Assembly (NCBI RefSeq): GCF_007859865.1
Contig: NZ_SJPI01000002.1
Location: 826,721-890,720 of the forward strand
Direction: 5' to 3'
Length of the DNA: 64,000 bases
Source: Rubripirellula amarantea
Lineage (GTDB): Bacteria; Planctomycetota; Planctomycetia; Pirellulales; Pirellulaceae
Shown: positions 16,696 through 24,849 of the stretch, one piece after another
How the letters are laid out: each line of letters opens with the position of its first letter
How positions within the stretch are numbered: position 1 is the stretch's first letter
Made by a program: the position numbers and the translations under genes
Notes under the pieces: generated by a model
Databases searched by the model: none
What the model was told of the DNA's origin: nothing
Seen by the model: the letters and a program-made list of their open reading frames with translations, nothing else

Positions 16696-17475
16696 GTGTT
16701 CGAAACGCTCATTCTTGCCGTTGTTCAAGGCATCGCTGAATTCTTGCCAATCAGCTCCTCGGGGCACTTGGTAATTCTTGGCGCGTTGATGGGTCAGACG
16801 TCGGAATCGCCAACGCTTGAGGTCATTCTTCACGCGGGCACACTCGGTTCGATCCTGGTGGTGTACTGGCGTCGTATCTTGAATCTGCTTTCGAGCGATC
16901 GACGAGTGATTCCGTTGCTGATCATTGGTACGTTGCCCGCCGTCGTAGTGGGACTGACGATCAAAACGAGTTTCGAACACATCCTCAAGAACCCCTTGCT
17001 TGCGGGATCGTGCTTGATCGTCACCGGGATCATGCTGATTGTTTTGGGGAAGCTGAAACCTCGCGAAGGCAACTATCAAGGGATGTCGTACGTCGGTGCT
17101 TTCCTGGTGGGTTGCTTTCAAGCGTTTGCAATTCTTCCTGGCATATCACGGAGCGGGTCGACGATCTTAGGTGGTCGCATGTTGGGGTTGAAGAACGACG
17201 ACTCAGTGACGTTCTCGTTTCTACTTGCGATCCCAGCGATTTGTGGCGCTACGTTGCTAACGTTGAAGGATGTCTATGAACAGTACAGCGCTGGCTTACC
17301 GATGGAATACGACATTGCGACGCTAGTGATCGGAGCGGCGGTCTCGTTCGGCGTTGGCATCGTCGCATTGAATTGGTTGATCAAGTGGAGTGCTTCCAAC
17401 CGATTGCACTGGTTCGCATGGTGGTGCATCCCTGCTGGGATTGCTGTGGTTGGCTACGCATCACTGCAGATGTAG
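16696..17475 (+). CDS. uppP: Undecaprenyl-diphosphatase
   Basis: UppP (BacA) removes a phosphate from undecaprenyl pyrophosphate at the outer face of the inner membrane, renewing the carrier for peptidoglycan and polysaccharide synthesis. Motifs are QGIAEFLPISSSGHL near the N-terminus (catalytic Glu and the SSSGH loop) and LPGISRSGST in the middle (PGxSRSxxT). Seven to eight helices are seen. The GTG at 16696 gives a protein starting at the first family helix (FETLILAVVQG, 259 residues); an ATG at 16636 would add 20 hydrophilic residues and cannot be excluded. The divergent neighbour is a DUF368 lipid-carrier flippase. Confidence 0.93.
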   Translation: MFETLILAVVQGIAEFLPISSSGHLVILGALMGQTSESPTLEVILHAGTLGSILVVYWRRILNLLSSDRRVIPLLIIGTLPAVVVGLTIKTSFEHILKNPLLAGSCLIVTGIMLIVLGKLKPREGNYQGMSYVGAFLVGCFQAFAILPGISRSGSTILGGRMLGLKNDDSVTFSFLLAIPAICGATLLTLKDVYEQYSAGLPMEYDIATLVIGAAVSFGVGIVALNWLIKWSASNRLHWFAWWCIPAGIAVVGYASLQM

Positions 17476-17517
17476 AAAGCCCAATCGCACGGCCCCACAT
17501 CGCGACTCCACGGTGAA

Positions 17518-18864
17518 CTAACCGAGTAAAGCTCGGGCGATGTTGATGTAGATCACGATGCCCAGAATGTCGACAATCCCGGCGACGAAAGGGTTGCTCA
17601 TCATCGCAGGATCCAAGCCAAGTCGCTTGAAGATTATCGGCAACGTTGCTCCGCACAGACATCCGCAGACGATGACTGAAACCAAGGTCAGCGGTATGAC
17701 CATCGCATCATGATGACTCGGTGCAATGAAGATGGCGACGCTAAGCCCGATCAATGAAAGGAAGACGCCAAGGATCAACGACACGATCACTTCGCGGCGC
17801 AGAACCTCTGGCCAATCGCGAAACTTCACGTGACCGCTTGTCATTGCCGTGATGACGAGGGTGGCTGACTGAGAACCTGAATTGCCGCCGGCACTGATGA
17901 TCAGCGGTATGAACGCGACCAACCAAGCGTACGTCGCAAGTTCTTCCTCATAATGTCGCAGCGCGAAGGCGGTTAAGAGAGCAGCAAAAAACAGAATCGT
18001 TAACCACAATCCGCGTTTCCAAGACAACGTCCACAAGGGGACACGCAAGAAATCTTGTTCCAGCGGTGCGACCGCCGCGATCCGCTGAGCATCCTCGGCT
18101 AGCTCTTCTCGGACGACATCGATCACGTCATCGTGCGTGATAATGCCAAGCAATTGGCGACCGGAATCAATGACTGGGATAGCGAGCAAATTGAATCGCT
18201 CGACCTTTTCCGCAACCACTTCCTGGTCGTCGGTCACCAACACCGCGACAACATCCGATTCCATCATCTCACCCAGCGTGAGACTGGGTTTGCTTAAGGC
18301 GGAAACCAATTGGCGAGTGGAAACAATCCCGCGAAGAAGCTGGTTGTCGTCAACGACGAACAGGTAGTAGATCGTTTCGAGTTCTTCCGATTGCTTGCTG
18401 AGTTCCTGGAGCGCTTCGCCAACCGTCATGTTTTCCGCGAGCATGGCGACTTCGGTCGTCATCAATGCACCAGCGGTACCTTCTTCGTACGATTGGAGAC
18501 GTCGGATGTCGCGACGATCCTCGACCGGAAGCAAGCGCAAGATCTCGTCGACTCGCTGGGTCGGCAAATCTTGCAGTAAGTCGACTCGGTCATCGGCCGG
18601 GGTCTCTACAACGATCTCCGCCACTTCCTTCGGCGGCTGGCTTTCGAAAATCGCAACCTTTCGATCGTGTTCGAAGTAACCAAAGATTTCCGCACGCCGA
18701 GGCGGGGGCGCGTATTGCAGCACTTTCCAGATTTCGTCGTCAGTAAGTCCTTCCATGAACTCAGCGGTGCGGCCTGCGTTGAGCGCATCGCAGAACTCTT
18801 CCAACTCAGCGCGATTGGAATCGGCCAACATCTCGCGCAATTCGGGAAGAAACAAAGTGTTCAT
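17518..18864 (-). CDS. mgtE: MgtE-type magnesium transporter
   Basis: The protein (448 residues from the ATG at 18864; the frame is open to 18906) has the three-part MgtE layout. An acidic N-terminal superhelical domain covers residues 1-125 (FLPELREMLAD...GYFEHDRKVAIFE), two CBS domains cover about 125-250 (MTTEVAML, GIVSTRQLV, GIITHDDVIDVV), and five helices follow. The pore shows GGNSGSQSATLVITAM and NPFVAGIVDILGIVIYINIARALLG, with the Asp of the Mg-selectivity site. It imports Mg2+ and is gated by Mg2+ binding to the N and CBS domains. I saw no M-box riboswitch in the 300 bases upstream. Confidence 0.93.
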   Translation of the reverse strand: MNTLFLPELREMLADSNRAELEEFCDALNAGRTAEFMEGLTDDEIWKVLQYAPPPRRAEIFGYFEHDRKVAIFESQPPKEVAEIVVETPADDRVDLLQDLPTQRVDEILRLLPVEDRRDIRRLQSYEEGTAGALMTTEVAMLAENMTVGEALQELSKQSEELETIYYLFVVDDNQLLRGIVSTRQLVSALSKPSLTLGEMMESDVVAVLVTDDQEVVAEKVERFNLLAIPVIDSGRQLLGIITHDDVIDVVREELAEDAQRIAAVAPLEQDFLRVPLWTLSWKRGLWLTILFFAALLTAFALRHYEEELATYAWLVAFIPLIISAGGNSGSQSATLVITAMTSGHVKFRDWPEVLRREVIVSLILGVFLSLIGLSVAIFIAPSHHDAMVIPLTLVSVIVCGCLCGATLPIIFKRLGLDPAMMSNPFVAGIVDILGIVIYINIARALLG

Positions 18865-19033
18865 AGAAAGCGAACTGCCGTAGAAGGTATTGTCGTCCCC
18901 GACCACAGAGTGACTTCAATGACGAAGGACTCAGGCATGGGGACCGATCCGAACCGAAAGGGTCGAACCGCGAGGTTCAGGCCAACACCAAGTCATCGGT
19001 GTTTGACTCTGAACCAATTCTTTTGATCAATAA

Positions 19034-19097
19034 ACTGGCAACGCAGCGGACTAACAACGCGGCGGACTGGCAACGGGGCGGACTAACAACGCAGCGC
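19034..19097. repeat. 16-base imperfect tandem repeat, four units
   Basis: Four units (19034-19049, 19050-19065, 19066-19081, 19082-19097) follow the pattern ACTrrCAACGcrGCGG, alternating between ACTGGC and ACTAAC starts. The block lies between the mgtE start and the efp stop. The remaining bases of this roughly 340-base spacer show no gene; a promoter for mgtE should lie here but no convincing box was picked out. Confidence 0.75.
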
Positions 19098-19205
19098 CGC
19101 AGCCGATCAGACTTGGGACGCGAGCGCTGAATGATCAGGCGTAAACGCTAGGGAACGACCAACGGCGAACGCCAAAGATCAACCGTGCGTGGACGCGAAG
19201 GACCG

Positions 19206-19775
19206 CTAGTTGCTGACCCGTTCGACGTACTCGCCAGATCGCGTGTCGATCTTGATCACGTTGCCTTCTTTGATGAATCCGGGAACGTTGAACTCTGCGC
19301 CAGTTTCAACCATCGCAGGTTTGGTTACGTTCGTCGCGGTATCACCCTTGGTACCAGGCCCACATTCGGTCACGGCTAGCTCAACGTGATTGGGTGGTTC
19401 AACGATGATGGCGTTGCCGTTGTACAACGTCATCGAGCAAATCATACCATCCTTGAGGTACTTCCAGATATCGCCGGCAACCTCGGCCGATACTTCGTAC
19501 TGCTCGAACGTTTCTTGGTGCATGAATACGAAGCCATCACCTTGGCGGTAAAGAAACGAAACGTCGGTCGACTCGACATCGGCCGACTGAAGCGAATCGC
19601 CACCCTTGTAGGTTCGGTCGAGCGAGGTCCCACGCACGAGGTTGCGGAGCCGGCACTTGTACATCGCATTGCCTTTGCCCGGCTTCACGAATGTCATTTC
19701 CGTCATCAAGTAGGGTTCGCCGTCGATTTCAACCTTCAGCCCTTTTCGGAAATCACTTGTGTTATAAGTAGCCAT
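19206..19775 (-). CDS. efp: Translation elongation factor P
   Basis: The 189-residue protein matches EF-P from the first residue (MATYNTSDFRKGLKVEIDG) through KOW, OB and C-terminal domains. It relieves ribosome stalling at polyproline. The modification loop reads FVKPGKGNA with Lys34, the same position that receives beta-lysine in E. coli; the Arg-type and the 5-aminopentanol-type loops have different residues there. An epmB-type aminomutase, which makes the beta-lysine, is divergently encoded next door. The start is secure by conservation, and it overlaps the start codon region of that gene. Confidence 0.96.
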   Translation of the reverse strand: MATYNTSDFRKGLKVEIDGEPYLMTEMTFVKPGKGNAMYKCRLRNLVRGTSLDRTYKGGDSLQSADVESTDVSFLYRQGDGFVFMHQETFEQYEVSAEVAGDIWKYLKDGMICSMTLYNGNAIIVEPPNHVELAVTECGPGTKGDTATNVTKPAMVETGAEFNVPGFIKEGNVIKIDTRSGEYVERVSN

Positions 19776-20955
19776 GGATTTTTCTGATCAAAAAACTAGA
19801 GAAACAGAGACAGATGAGATGGTGCTTCCATCGACCGCGTTACCCAACGACGATTCGCCGCTGATCCCCAGCGACAACCGGTCGCTGATCTCCAAAAACG
19901 ACCATTCTCGGAGAGGTCTTGGGCAGATTCTAACGACCGATTCGGATTTTGTCCGCACCGGTAATCTTGATCAGAATTTCAGTCATCCGGATTGGAAAAC
20001 CGCGATGAAACGGGCAATTCGCGACTCCCATACCCTCCGCCGCGCACTCGGATTGGACGCGGTGGGAACAAAAGTCGCCGGTGAGAAGCAATTTCCCACG
20101 TTTGTTCCTTTGGAATACCTCTCACGCATCCGTCCGGGTGATCCCAACGACCCTTTGTTGCGTCAGGTGCTACCCGTTGCGGACGAGGACCAGGCCTCCC
20201 CACCAGGATATGCGGCTGACCCGGTCGGGGATTTAAGTGCTCAGGTAACGCCTGCGCTGCTGCACAAATATGACGGTCGAGCTCTGCTGATCACGACCGG
20301 CGCTTGCGGGGTGCATTGTCGCTACTGTTTCCGCCGCCAATTTCCCTACAGTGATTCGCAACCCCACCAGCTCGAGGCTTCGTTGAACTACCTGCGAAGC
20401 GACCCATCGATCGAAGAGGTTCTGCTTAGCGGCGGTGATCCGTTGACGTTAACCGACGAGAGACTATTCGCGTTGTTGGACCAGATTGAGCAAATTGATC
20501 ATATCAAGCGAGTCCGCTTCCACACCCGGATGCCGATCGTGATTCCTCAACGAGTGACGGGCCGCTTGGTGGAACGATTGCAAACGTCGCGGTTGACGGT
20601 CTGGTTTGTTATCCACGCTAACCACGCTCGCGAACTTGATTCTCACGTCCTGAAGCACTTGGCAATGCTGGTCGACGGTGGGATTCCGGTGTTGAACCAG
20701 GCGGTATTATTGGCGGGGGTGAACGATGATGTCCAAACCCTGGTGAAGCTTTGCCAGACGCTCGTGGACCATCGAATGATGCCATACTATCTGCATCAAC
20801 TCGATCGTGTGCATGGCGCCGCTCACTTTGAGGTGCCCATCGAGCGTGGACGAGAACTGATCAGTGAACTTCGCAAGCGATTGCCTGGTTACGCGGTACC
20901 GACGTACGTGATCGAAGAAGCGGGTGAATTCGCCAAGACGGTCATTCCATCGTAA
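19774..20955 (+). CDS. epmB: EF-P lysine 2,3-aminomutase (radical SAM, EpmB type)
   Basis: The enzyme converts (S)-alpha-lysine to (R)-beta-lysine for EF-P. The radical SAM cluster motif is ACGVHCRYCFRRQFPY (Cys178, Cys182, Cys185), followed by EEVLLSGGDPLTL, RVRFHTRMPIVIPQRVT, LNQAVLLAGVNDD and MPYYLHQLDRVHGAAHF. The N-terminal HPDWKTAMKRAI segment at about residue 71 aligns with the beginning of E. coli EpmB, so the first 70 residues here are a polar extension. The true start may be the ATG at 19774 or at 19819. The short length and neighbouring efp favour EpmB over a catabolic lysine 2,3-aminomutase. No epmA ligase gene lies in the window. Confidence 0.9.
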   Translation: MDFSDQKTRETETDEMVLPSTALPNDDSPLIPSDNRSLISKNDHSRRGLGQILTTDSDFVRTGNLDQNFSHPDWKTAMKRAIRDSHTLRRALGLDAVGTKVAGEKQFPTFVPLEYLSRIRPGDPNDPLLRQVLPVADEDQASPPGYAADPVGDLSAQVTPALLHKYDGRALLITTGACGVHCRYCFRRQFPYSDSQPHQLEASLNYLRSDPSIEEVLLSGGDPLTLTDERLFALLDQIEQIDHIKRVRFHTRMPIVIPQRVTGRLVERLQTSRLTVWFVIHANHARELDSHVLKHLAMLVDGGIPVLNQAVLLAGVNDDVQTLVKLCQTLVDHRMMPYYLHQLDRVHGAAHFEVPIERGRELISELRKRLPGYAVPTYVIEEAGEFAKTVIPS

Positions 20956-20968
20956 TAACGGATCTAGC

Positions 20969-22609
20969 ATGTACGTCTTTGAGAACCCGGTCTTACAACG
21001 CGAATTGTTGGTGAACCTGCGTACCAAGCGGGCGTTTCTGTTGTTGGCGGTTTACCAGTTACTGCTCGCTGCGGTGGTTCTTGTCGCGTGGCCGACCGAC
21101 GAACGACTCGACCTGACTTCGAACCCACCTTCGGCAAAGAAGCTTGTCAATTTGTTCTTCCTCGGACAATACGTGATCGCATCGTTGATGGCGCCCAGTT
21201 TCGCGGCGGGCACAATCACGGGCGAAAAAGAACGTCGAACTTACGAGATGCTACTCGCATCGCCGCTGCGTCCCGGTGCGATAGTGCTGGGCAAAATGGT
21301 CGCGTCGTTGACCCACCTGGGCATGTTGATCTTGGCATCGTTGCCCATCATTGTGCTGTGTCTGCCGTTGGGTGGTGTGAGCGTCTACGAAGTGCTGGCG
21401 GCTTACCTAGGGCTTATCGTATCCGTCATTCTGTTCGGTGCGATTGGTGTGTTGTGTAGCAGCTATTTTTCTCGCACCAGCAATTCCTTGGTTGTCAGCT
21501 ACCTGATCATCTTGCCGCTCGTGATGGGAGCGGTGTTGATGTGGAACGCATTGGAGGGCAACGGAGAGTTGCGACTCAAGGTTACGCTGCTAATCGTTCC
21601 AGCGTTTGTATTGTCAGCGGTCATCTTGATGTGCGCTGCAGCCGCGGGACGGATGCTGTATCCGCCAGACGTTGGCAGCGAGGGCAAAGAGGTTATCGAC
21701 TTGGAACGTGAGGCGGCCGAAGCGGTCGGTTTGGTGATCCAGCCGGACCAATTTCCCGATCGACTTTTTGCACCACCTAAGAAGAAGGAGCTGATGCGAG
21801 ACGGTGCGAACCCCGTTTATGACAAAGAAATCCACAGCGAGATTTTCAGTCAAGGCACGCTGATGCTTCGTCTGGTGATCCAAATCAGTATGCTGTTGGC
21901 GATACCGCTGATGGGCGTCTATCTGTTTTGGCAAATCGATCGTTGCGCATGGTTTTGCGTCTATGTGATCGTCTTCAACATGCTCGTCGGACCTGTGTTT
22001 TTAGCCGGTAGCATGACCAGTGAAAGAGAACGTCAAACGCTGGACTTGTTGCTTACGACGACGTTGACGCCCTGGCAGATCCTGTGGGGTAAGTTCATTG
22101 TCGGATTCAGAATCTCGGCTGTTCTGACGGGTTTCTTACTTTGGCCATTGCTTCTTGGAACCGCATTGAACATCAGCTTCTGGTCCAACTGGCTTGCTGT
22201 TGTTTTGTTCTTTGCAGTGGTGGTGATGGTTTGCTTGGTGAACGCCACCATTGCGATGGCTTGTTCGTTATTTAGCAAGAAAACTTCCATCGCATTGTTA
22301 AGTACCTATGTCATCTTGCTGTTGCTCTATGTGGCACCGCCGACGTTGTTGTCACTGATGCAGATCCTCAATTTGCAACCGGAACAGATCGGCAAAGCCG
22401 TATGGTTGGGAATCTCCAGCCCGTTTTCCGCGTTGTTCTCGATCCCTCTTGATGCGAATCTCAAGCGCGAGCCGGATGAGTTGCCCGCCAACGTGGGTGA
22501 CCTGCGTATCGTCGCGTCGTACTTCGCCTTCAGTGCTGTGATGGTCGCCGGAGTCGCGGCCGCGATGATCTTCCGACTCAAGGCACGACGTGGCCTGTCC
22601 GAAGGCTAG
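20969..22609 (+). CDS. ABC-2 type transporter permease, fused double module
   Basis: The protein (546 residues from the ATG at 20969, 13 bases after the epmB stop) contains two tandem ABC-2 permease halves. The first has NPVLQRELLVNLRTKRAF, MAPSFAAGTITGEKERRTYEMLLASPLRPGAIVLGKM and helices to about residue 225. The second repeats the pattern with NPVYDKEIHSE, AGSMTSERERQTLDLLLTTTLTPWQILWGKF and helices to the end. The repeated GEKERRTYEMLLASPL/SERERQTLDLLLTTTL stretch is the coupling region typical of exporters of the NosY/GldF type. About twelve helices in all. No ATPase gene is adjacent, so its partner must be encoded elsewhere. Substrate unknown. Confidence 0.8.
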   Translation: MYVFENPVLQRELLVNLRTKRAFLLLAVYQLLLAAVVLVAWPTDERLDLTSNPPSAKKLVNLFFLGQYVIASLMAPSFAAGTITGEKERRTYEMLLASPLRPGAIVLGKMVASLTHLGMLILASLPIIVLCLPLGGVSVYEVLAAYLGLIVSVILFGAIGVLCSSYFSRTSNSLVVSYLIILPLVMGAVLMWNALEGNGELRLKVTLLIVPAFVLSAVILMCAAAAGRMLYPPDVGSEGKEVIDLEREAAEAVGLVIQPDQFPDRLFAPPKKKELMRDGANPVYDKEIHSEIFSQGTLMLRLVIQISMLLAIPLMGVYLFWQIDRCAWFCVYVIVFNMLVGPVFLAGSMTSERERQTLDLLLTTTLTPWQILWGKFIVGFRISAVLTGFLLWPLLLGTALNISFWSNWLAVVLFFAVVVMVCLVNATIAMACSLFSKKTSIALLSTYVILLLLYVAPPTLLSLMQILNLQPEQIGKAVWLGISSPFSALFSIPLDANLKREPDELPANVGDLRIVASYFAFSAVMVAGVAAAMIFRLKARRGLSEG

Positions 22610-22648
22610 TGATCCAAGCCAAGTGTCTGATTTCCCGAACGTATCTGG

Positions 22649-22714
22649 GTTTCCTGAGCGTGATGGTCTGGTTTCACGAGCGTGGTTTTGTGGTTTCACG
22701 CGTTGTGAATCTGT
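22649..22714. repeat. 22-base imperfect tandem repeat, three units
   Basis: Three units beginning GTTTC (22649-22670, 22671-22692, 22693-22714) carry a common GTTTCacGaGCGTG core; a weaker fourth copy may precede them from about 22629. They lie in the 300-base spacer between the ABC permease and the outer-membrane factor. The rest of the spacer shows no gene, no TGGACAG palindrome and no sigma-54 element. Confidence 0.6.
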
Positions 22715-22909
22715 GACGGTTCGAACGGTTGTTCGTGGTAAGACCAGTCGGTTTGTTTGTACTGAAGGTACCACCGTTCAGGTTCGCAGCGATCACGCCG
22801 ATTAGTTGCATTAAGGCATTCACCGTAACTAGGGTCGCGACCGTGTGAGCAAATAGCTCGTTCGCGGGTCGTCCGAACAATGCAAACAATCACGATGAGC
22901 AAGGATGCC

Positions 22910-24526
22910 ATGAAACGCCTGACTATCTTCACCAACGGTCTACTCGCGATCTCGTTTGCGGGTTGCGCAAGTGTCGGTTTGGAATCGCTGCCGATGTGGC
23001 CCCACGCATCGTCGGACGAAATTCTTGAAGCTGGCCCGGTCGTCCTTGAACCCGAAACCCCACCCGCGGTCACCCCTGCGCCGGCGACAGCGAAACTTAC
23101 GGCAAAAACTCCGTCCCTTCAAACGGTTGCCTACACGTTTGATGTTGAAGGCGGCGAAGATGGCGTGGTTATTTCTGCGGTTGCTCCACCCCAGGAAAGT
23201 CTTGCCGAAAAGCTGGCGTTTGCACCAGTCGGGTTTCCCGAGTTGAGTTCTGCAAACAACGATGCACTTCCAAACCTAGCGCAGCTACCGGTTGACGGTT
23301 CAAGTGCCAGCCCGACGTACACGTTGGAAGCACTCGAGCAACTGGCTTTGGCAAACAATCCTGCCATCACCGCTGCTGCAGCAACGTCAAGCAAAGCTAC
23401 GGGACTATGGAATCAAGTCGGGCTGCGTCCCAACCCGACACTTGGCTATTTCGGTCAGCAACTCGCCGACAGGAACACTGACCAGCACGGCATCTTCGTT
23501 GAACAAGAGTTCGTACGAGGCGACAAGCTCAAACTCAATCAAGCCGTACTCTCCCATACCACCAACGCGCAACGTTGGGAGATGGAAACTCAACGCCATC
23601 GAGTATTGACGGATGTACGCACTCGCTTTTTCGAAGCTGTGGCCGCTCAGCAACAACTCGATGCGACTCGAGATTTCGAGACCATTGCACGACGCGGTGT
23701 TCAGGTGTCCGAGGATCGCCGCAAAGCAGAAGAAGGCACGCTGATCGAAGTGCTGCAATCGGAAACCTTGCTAAGCGAAATCACGCTCGCGGCAAAACGT
23801 TACGAAGCGACCTATGCGGGGGCGTGGAATGACCTCGCTGCCATCGCTGGGATTCCCGACCAAGTTCCGGCACGATTGATCGCCGACTTGAGTACTCCTC
23901 AGTCCGCACCGGATTGGAACAGCACGTACGACGAAATTGTCGCGCAAAGCCCTGAACTCTCAGTCGCCAACGCGTTAGTTTGTGAGAAGTCGGCATTGCT
24001 CAAGAGGCAAGAAGTTCAGATGGTTCCCAACCTCACTGGCCAACTCGGTGCGGGCTATGACAATGGAACTGACTCGGGAATGATCAACGTCCAAGTCTCG
24101 GCACCAATCCCTGTATGGAACAAAAACCAAGGCAATATCTCGGCGGCTTACGCGGACTACACACGAGCGATCGAGAACGTGAAGCGAATCGAACAAGGCA
24201 TCAAGTCTCGTTTGGCTCGCGCGGCTCAAGAATTCGACGCCTCGATCGAAACGGTTCGAACGTACGAGAACGAAATTATTCCGCAAGCCAAGAAGAGCTT
24301 GGAGTTGTCCGAAGAAGCCTACCAAGCGGGCGAGTTGGACTTCTTGCAAGTGCTGATCGTTCGACGCAGCTACTATGAATCCACGGTTCGATTTATCGAG
24401 GCGAAAGGGCAATTGGCGCAAGCGAGTGCCAAGGTGGACGGGTTGCTCCTGACCGGCGGACTGGATGCTCCGCAGGACTACACCGATGGCGATGGAATCC
24501 GTGGGGCCTCGTTTGGCGGCCAATAG
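22910..24526 (+). CDS. TolC-family outer membrane factor of a metal RND pump
   Basis: The protein (538 residues from the ATG at 22910, with AAGGA just upstream) starts with a lipoprotein-type signal, MKRLTIFTNGLLAISFAGC, with Cys19 as the likely lipidated residue. After a proline/alanine linker (about 40-130), the OEP domain begins with YTLEALEQLALANNPAITAA and contains the two repeat halves: NQVGLRPNPTLGYFGQQ and, later, LNVQVSAPIPVWNKNQGNISAAYA and SLELSEEAYQAGELDFLQVLIVRRSYYES. It would form the outer-membrane channel. CusC/CzcC-like membership is inferred from the CzcA-type pump and fusion protein encoded 3-8 kb away; the sensor kinase gene follows. Confidence 0.9.
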   Translation: MKRLTIFTNGLLAISFAGCASVGLESLPMWPHASSDEILEAGPVVLEPETPPAVTPAPATAKLTAKTPSLQTVAYTFDVEGGEDGVVISAVAPPQESLAEKLAFAPVGFPELSSANNDALPNLAQLPVDGSSASPTYTLEALEQLALANNPAITAAAATSSKATGLWNQVGLRPNPTLGYFGQQLADRNTDQHGIFVEQEFVRGDKLKLNQAVLSHTTNAQRWEMETQRHRVLTDVRTRFFEAVAAQQQLDATRDFETIARRGVQVSEDRRKAEEGTLIEVLQSETLLSEITLAAKRYEATYAGAWNDLAAIAGIPDQVPARLIADLSTPQSAPDWNSTYDEIVAQSPELSVANALVCEKSALLKRQEVQMVPNLTGQLGAGYDNGTDSGMINVQVSAPIPVWNKNQGNISAAYADYTRAIENVKRIEQGIKSRLARAAQEFDASIETVRTYENEIIPQAKKSLELSEEAYQAGELDFLQVLIVRRSYYESTVRFIEAKGQLAQASAKVDGLLLTGGLDAPQDYTDGDGIRGASFGGQ

Positions 24527-24606
24527 GCCTTCCTAGAATTGCTGGCACAACATCTCGCTGGTCCGACGTTCGACCATGATCAGTGACCGTGATGTTCGAG
24601 CACAAT

Positions 24607-24635
24607 CTGTCCACGCTTTGGACAGATGCTGTCCA
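24607..24635. promoter_or_regulatory. Enhancer-like palindrome upstream of the two-component operon
   Basis: TGGACAG-ATG-CTGTCCA occupies 24619-24635, a perfect 7+7 palindrome with a 3-base spacer. A further half-site, CTGTCCA, lies at 24607-24613, five bases before it. The same 17-base arrangement occurs upstream of the pump operon (32815-32835). It sits about 140 bases upstream of a sigma-54 element, a usual distance for an NtrC-type activator site. Binding by the response regulator encoded at 26352 is inferred. Confidence 0.75.
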
Positions 24636-24777
24636 AGCATGTGCGAATCGCGTTTGGCATCGCTCGGCCTGCCGCGCAAAGCGAGATATCCGCGAGAGTG
24701 CTTTAGGTGGACTCCCGCACGAGCAACGTCGACGGATTCGAGTTGTGCAACGGCGAATCTGACTCTTACCGACCCCG

Positions 24778-24793
24778 TGGCATGGCTCTTGCT
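24778..24793 (+). promoter_or_regulatory. Sigma-54 promoter (-24/-12) of the two-component operon
   Basis: TGGCATG-GCTC-TTGCT matches the consensus TGGCACG-N4-TTGCW at all but one position, with GG and GC spaced correctly (ten bases between them). Transcription would start near 24805, about 45 bases before the ATG at 24850. The gene pair it would drive encodes an NtrC-type sigma-54 activator, so self-activation is expected. Confidence 0.75.
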
Positions 24794-24849
24794 ACCGGCT
24801 TGATCTCTGGGAAGGTCGCATCGGCGACGTCGACGACTTGGGGGATACG

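Noticed and set aside
19034-19097. Possible CRISPR array (regular repeats)
   Set aside because: Units are contiguous with no spacers, too short (16 bases), and no cas gene is near. The same holds for the other tandem blocks.
18865-19205. M-box magnesium riboswitch upstream of mgtE
   Set aside because: I looked for the conserved M-box segments and saw only a tandem repeat and unstructured sequence.
22610-22909. Sigma-54 element or TGGACAG palindrome upstream of the outer-membrane factor gene
   Set aside because: TGG...GC pairs exist, but with wrong spacing, and the palindrome is absent. This gene is therefore not included in the predicted regulon.
23975-24523. Open frame of 182 codons on the minus strand
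   Set aside because: Antisense to the outer-membrane factor gene and without family character.
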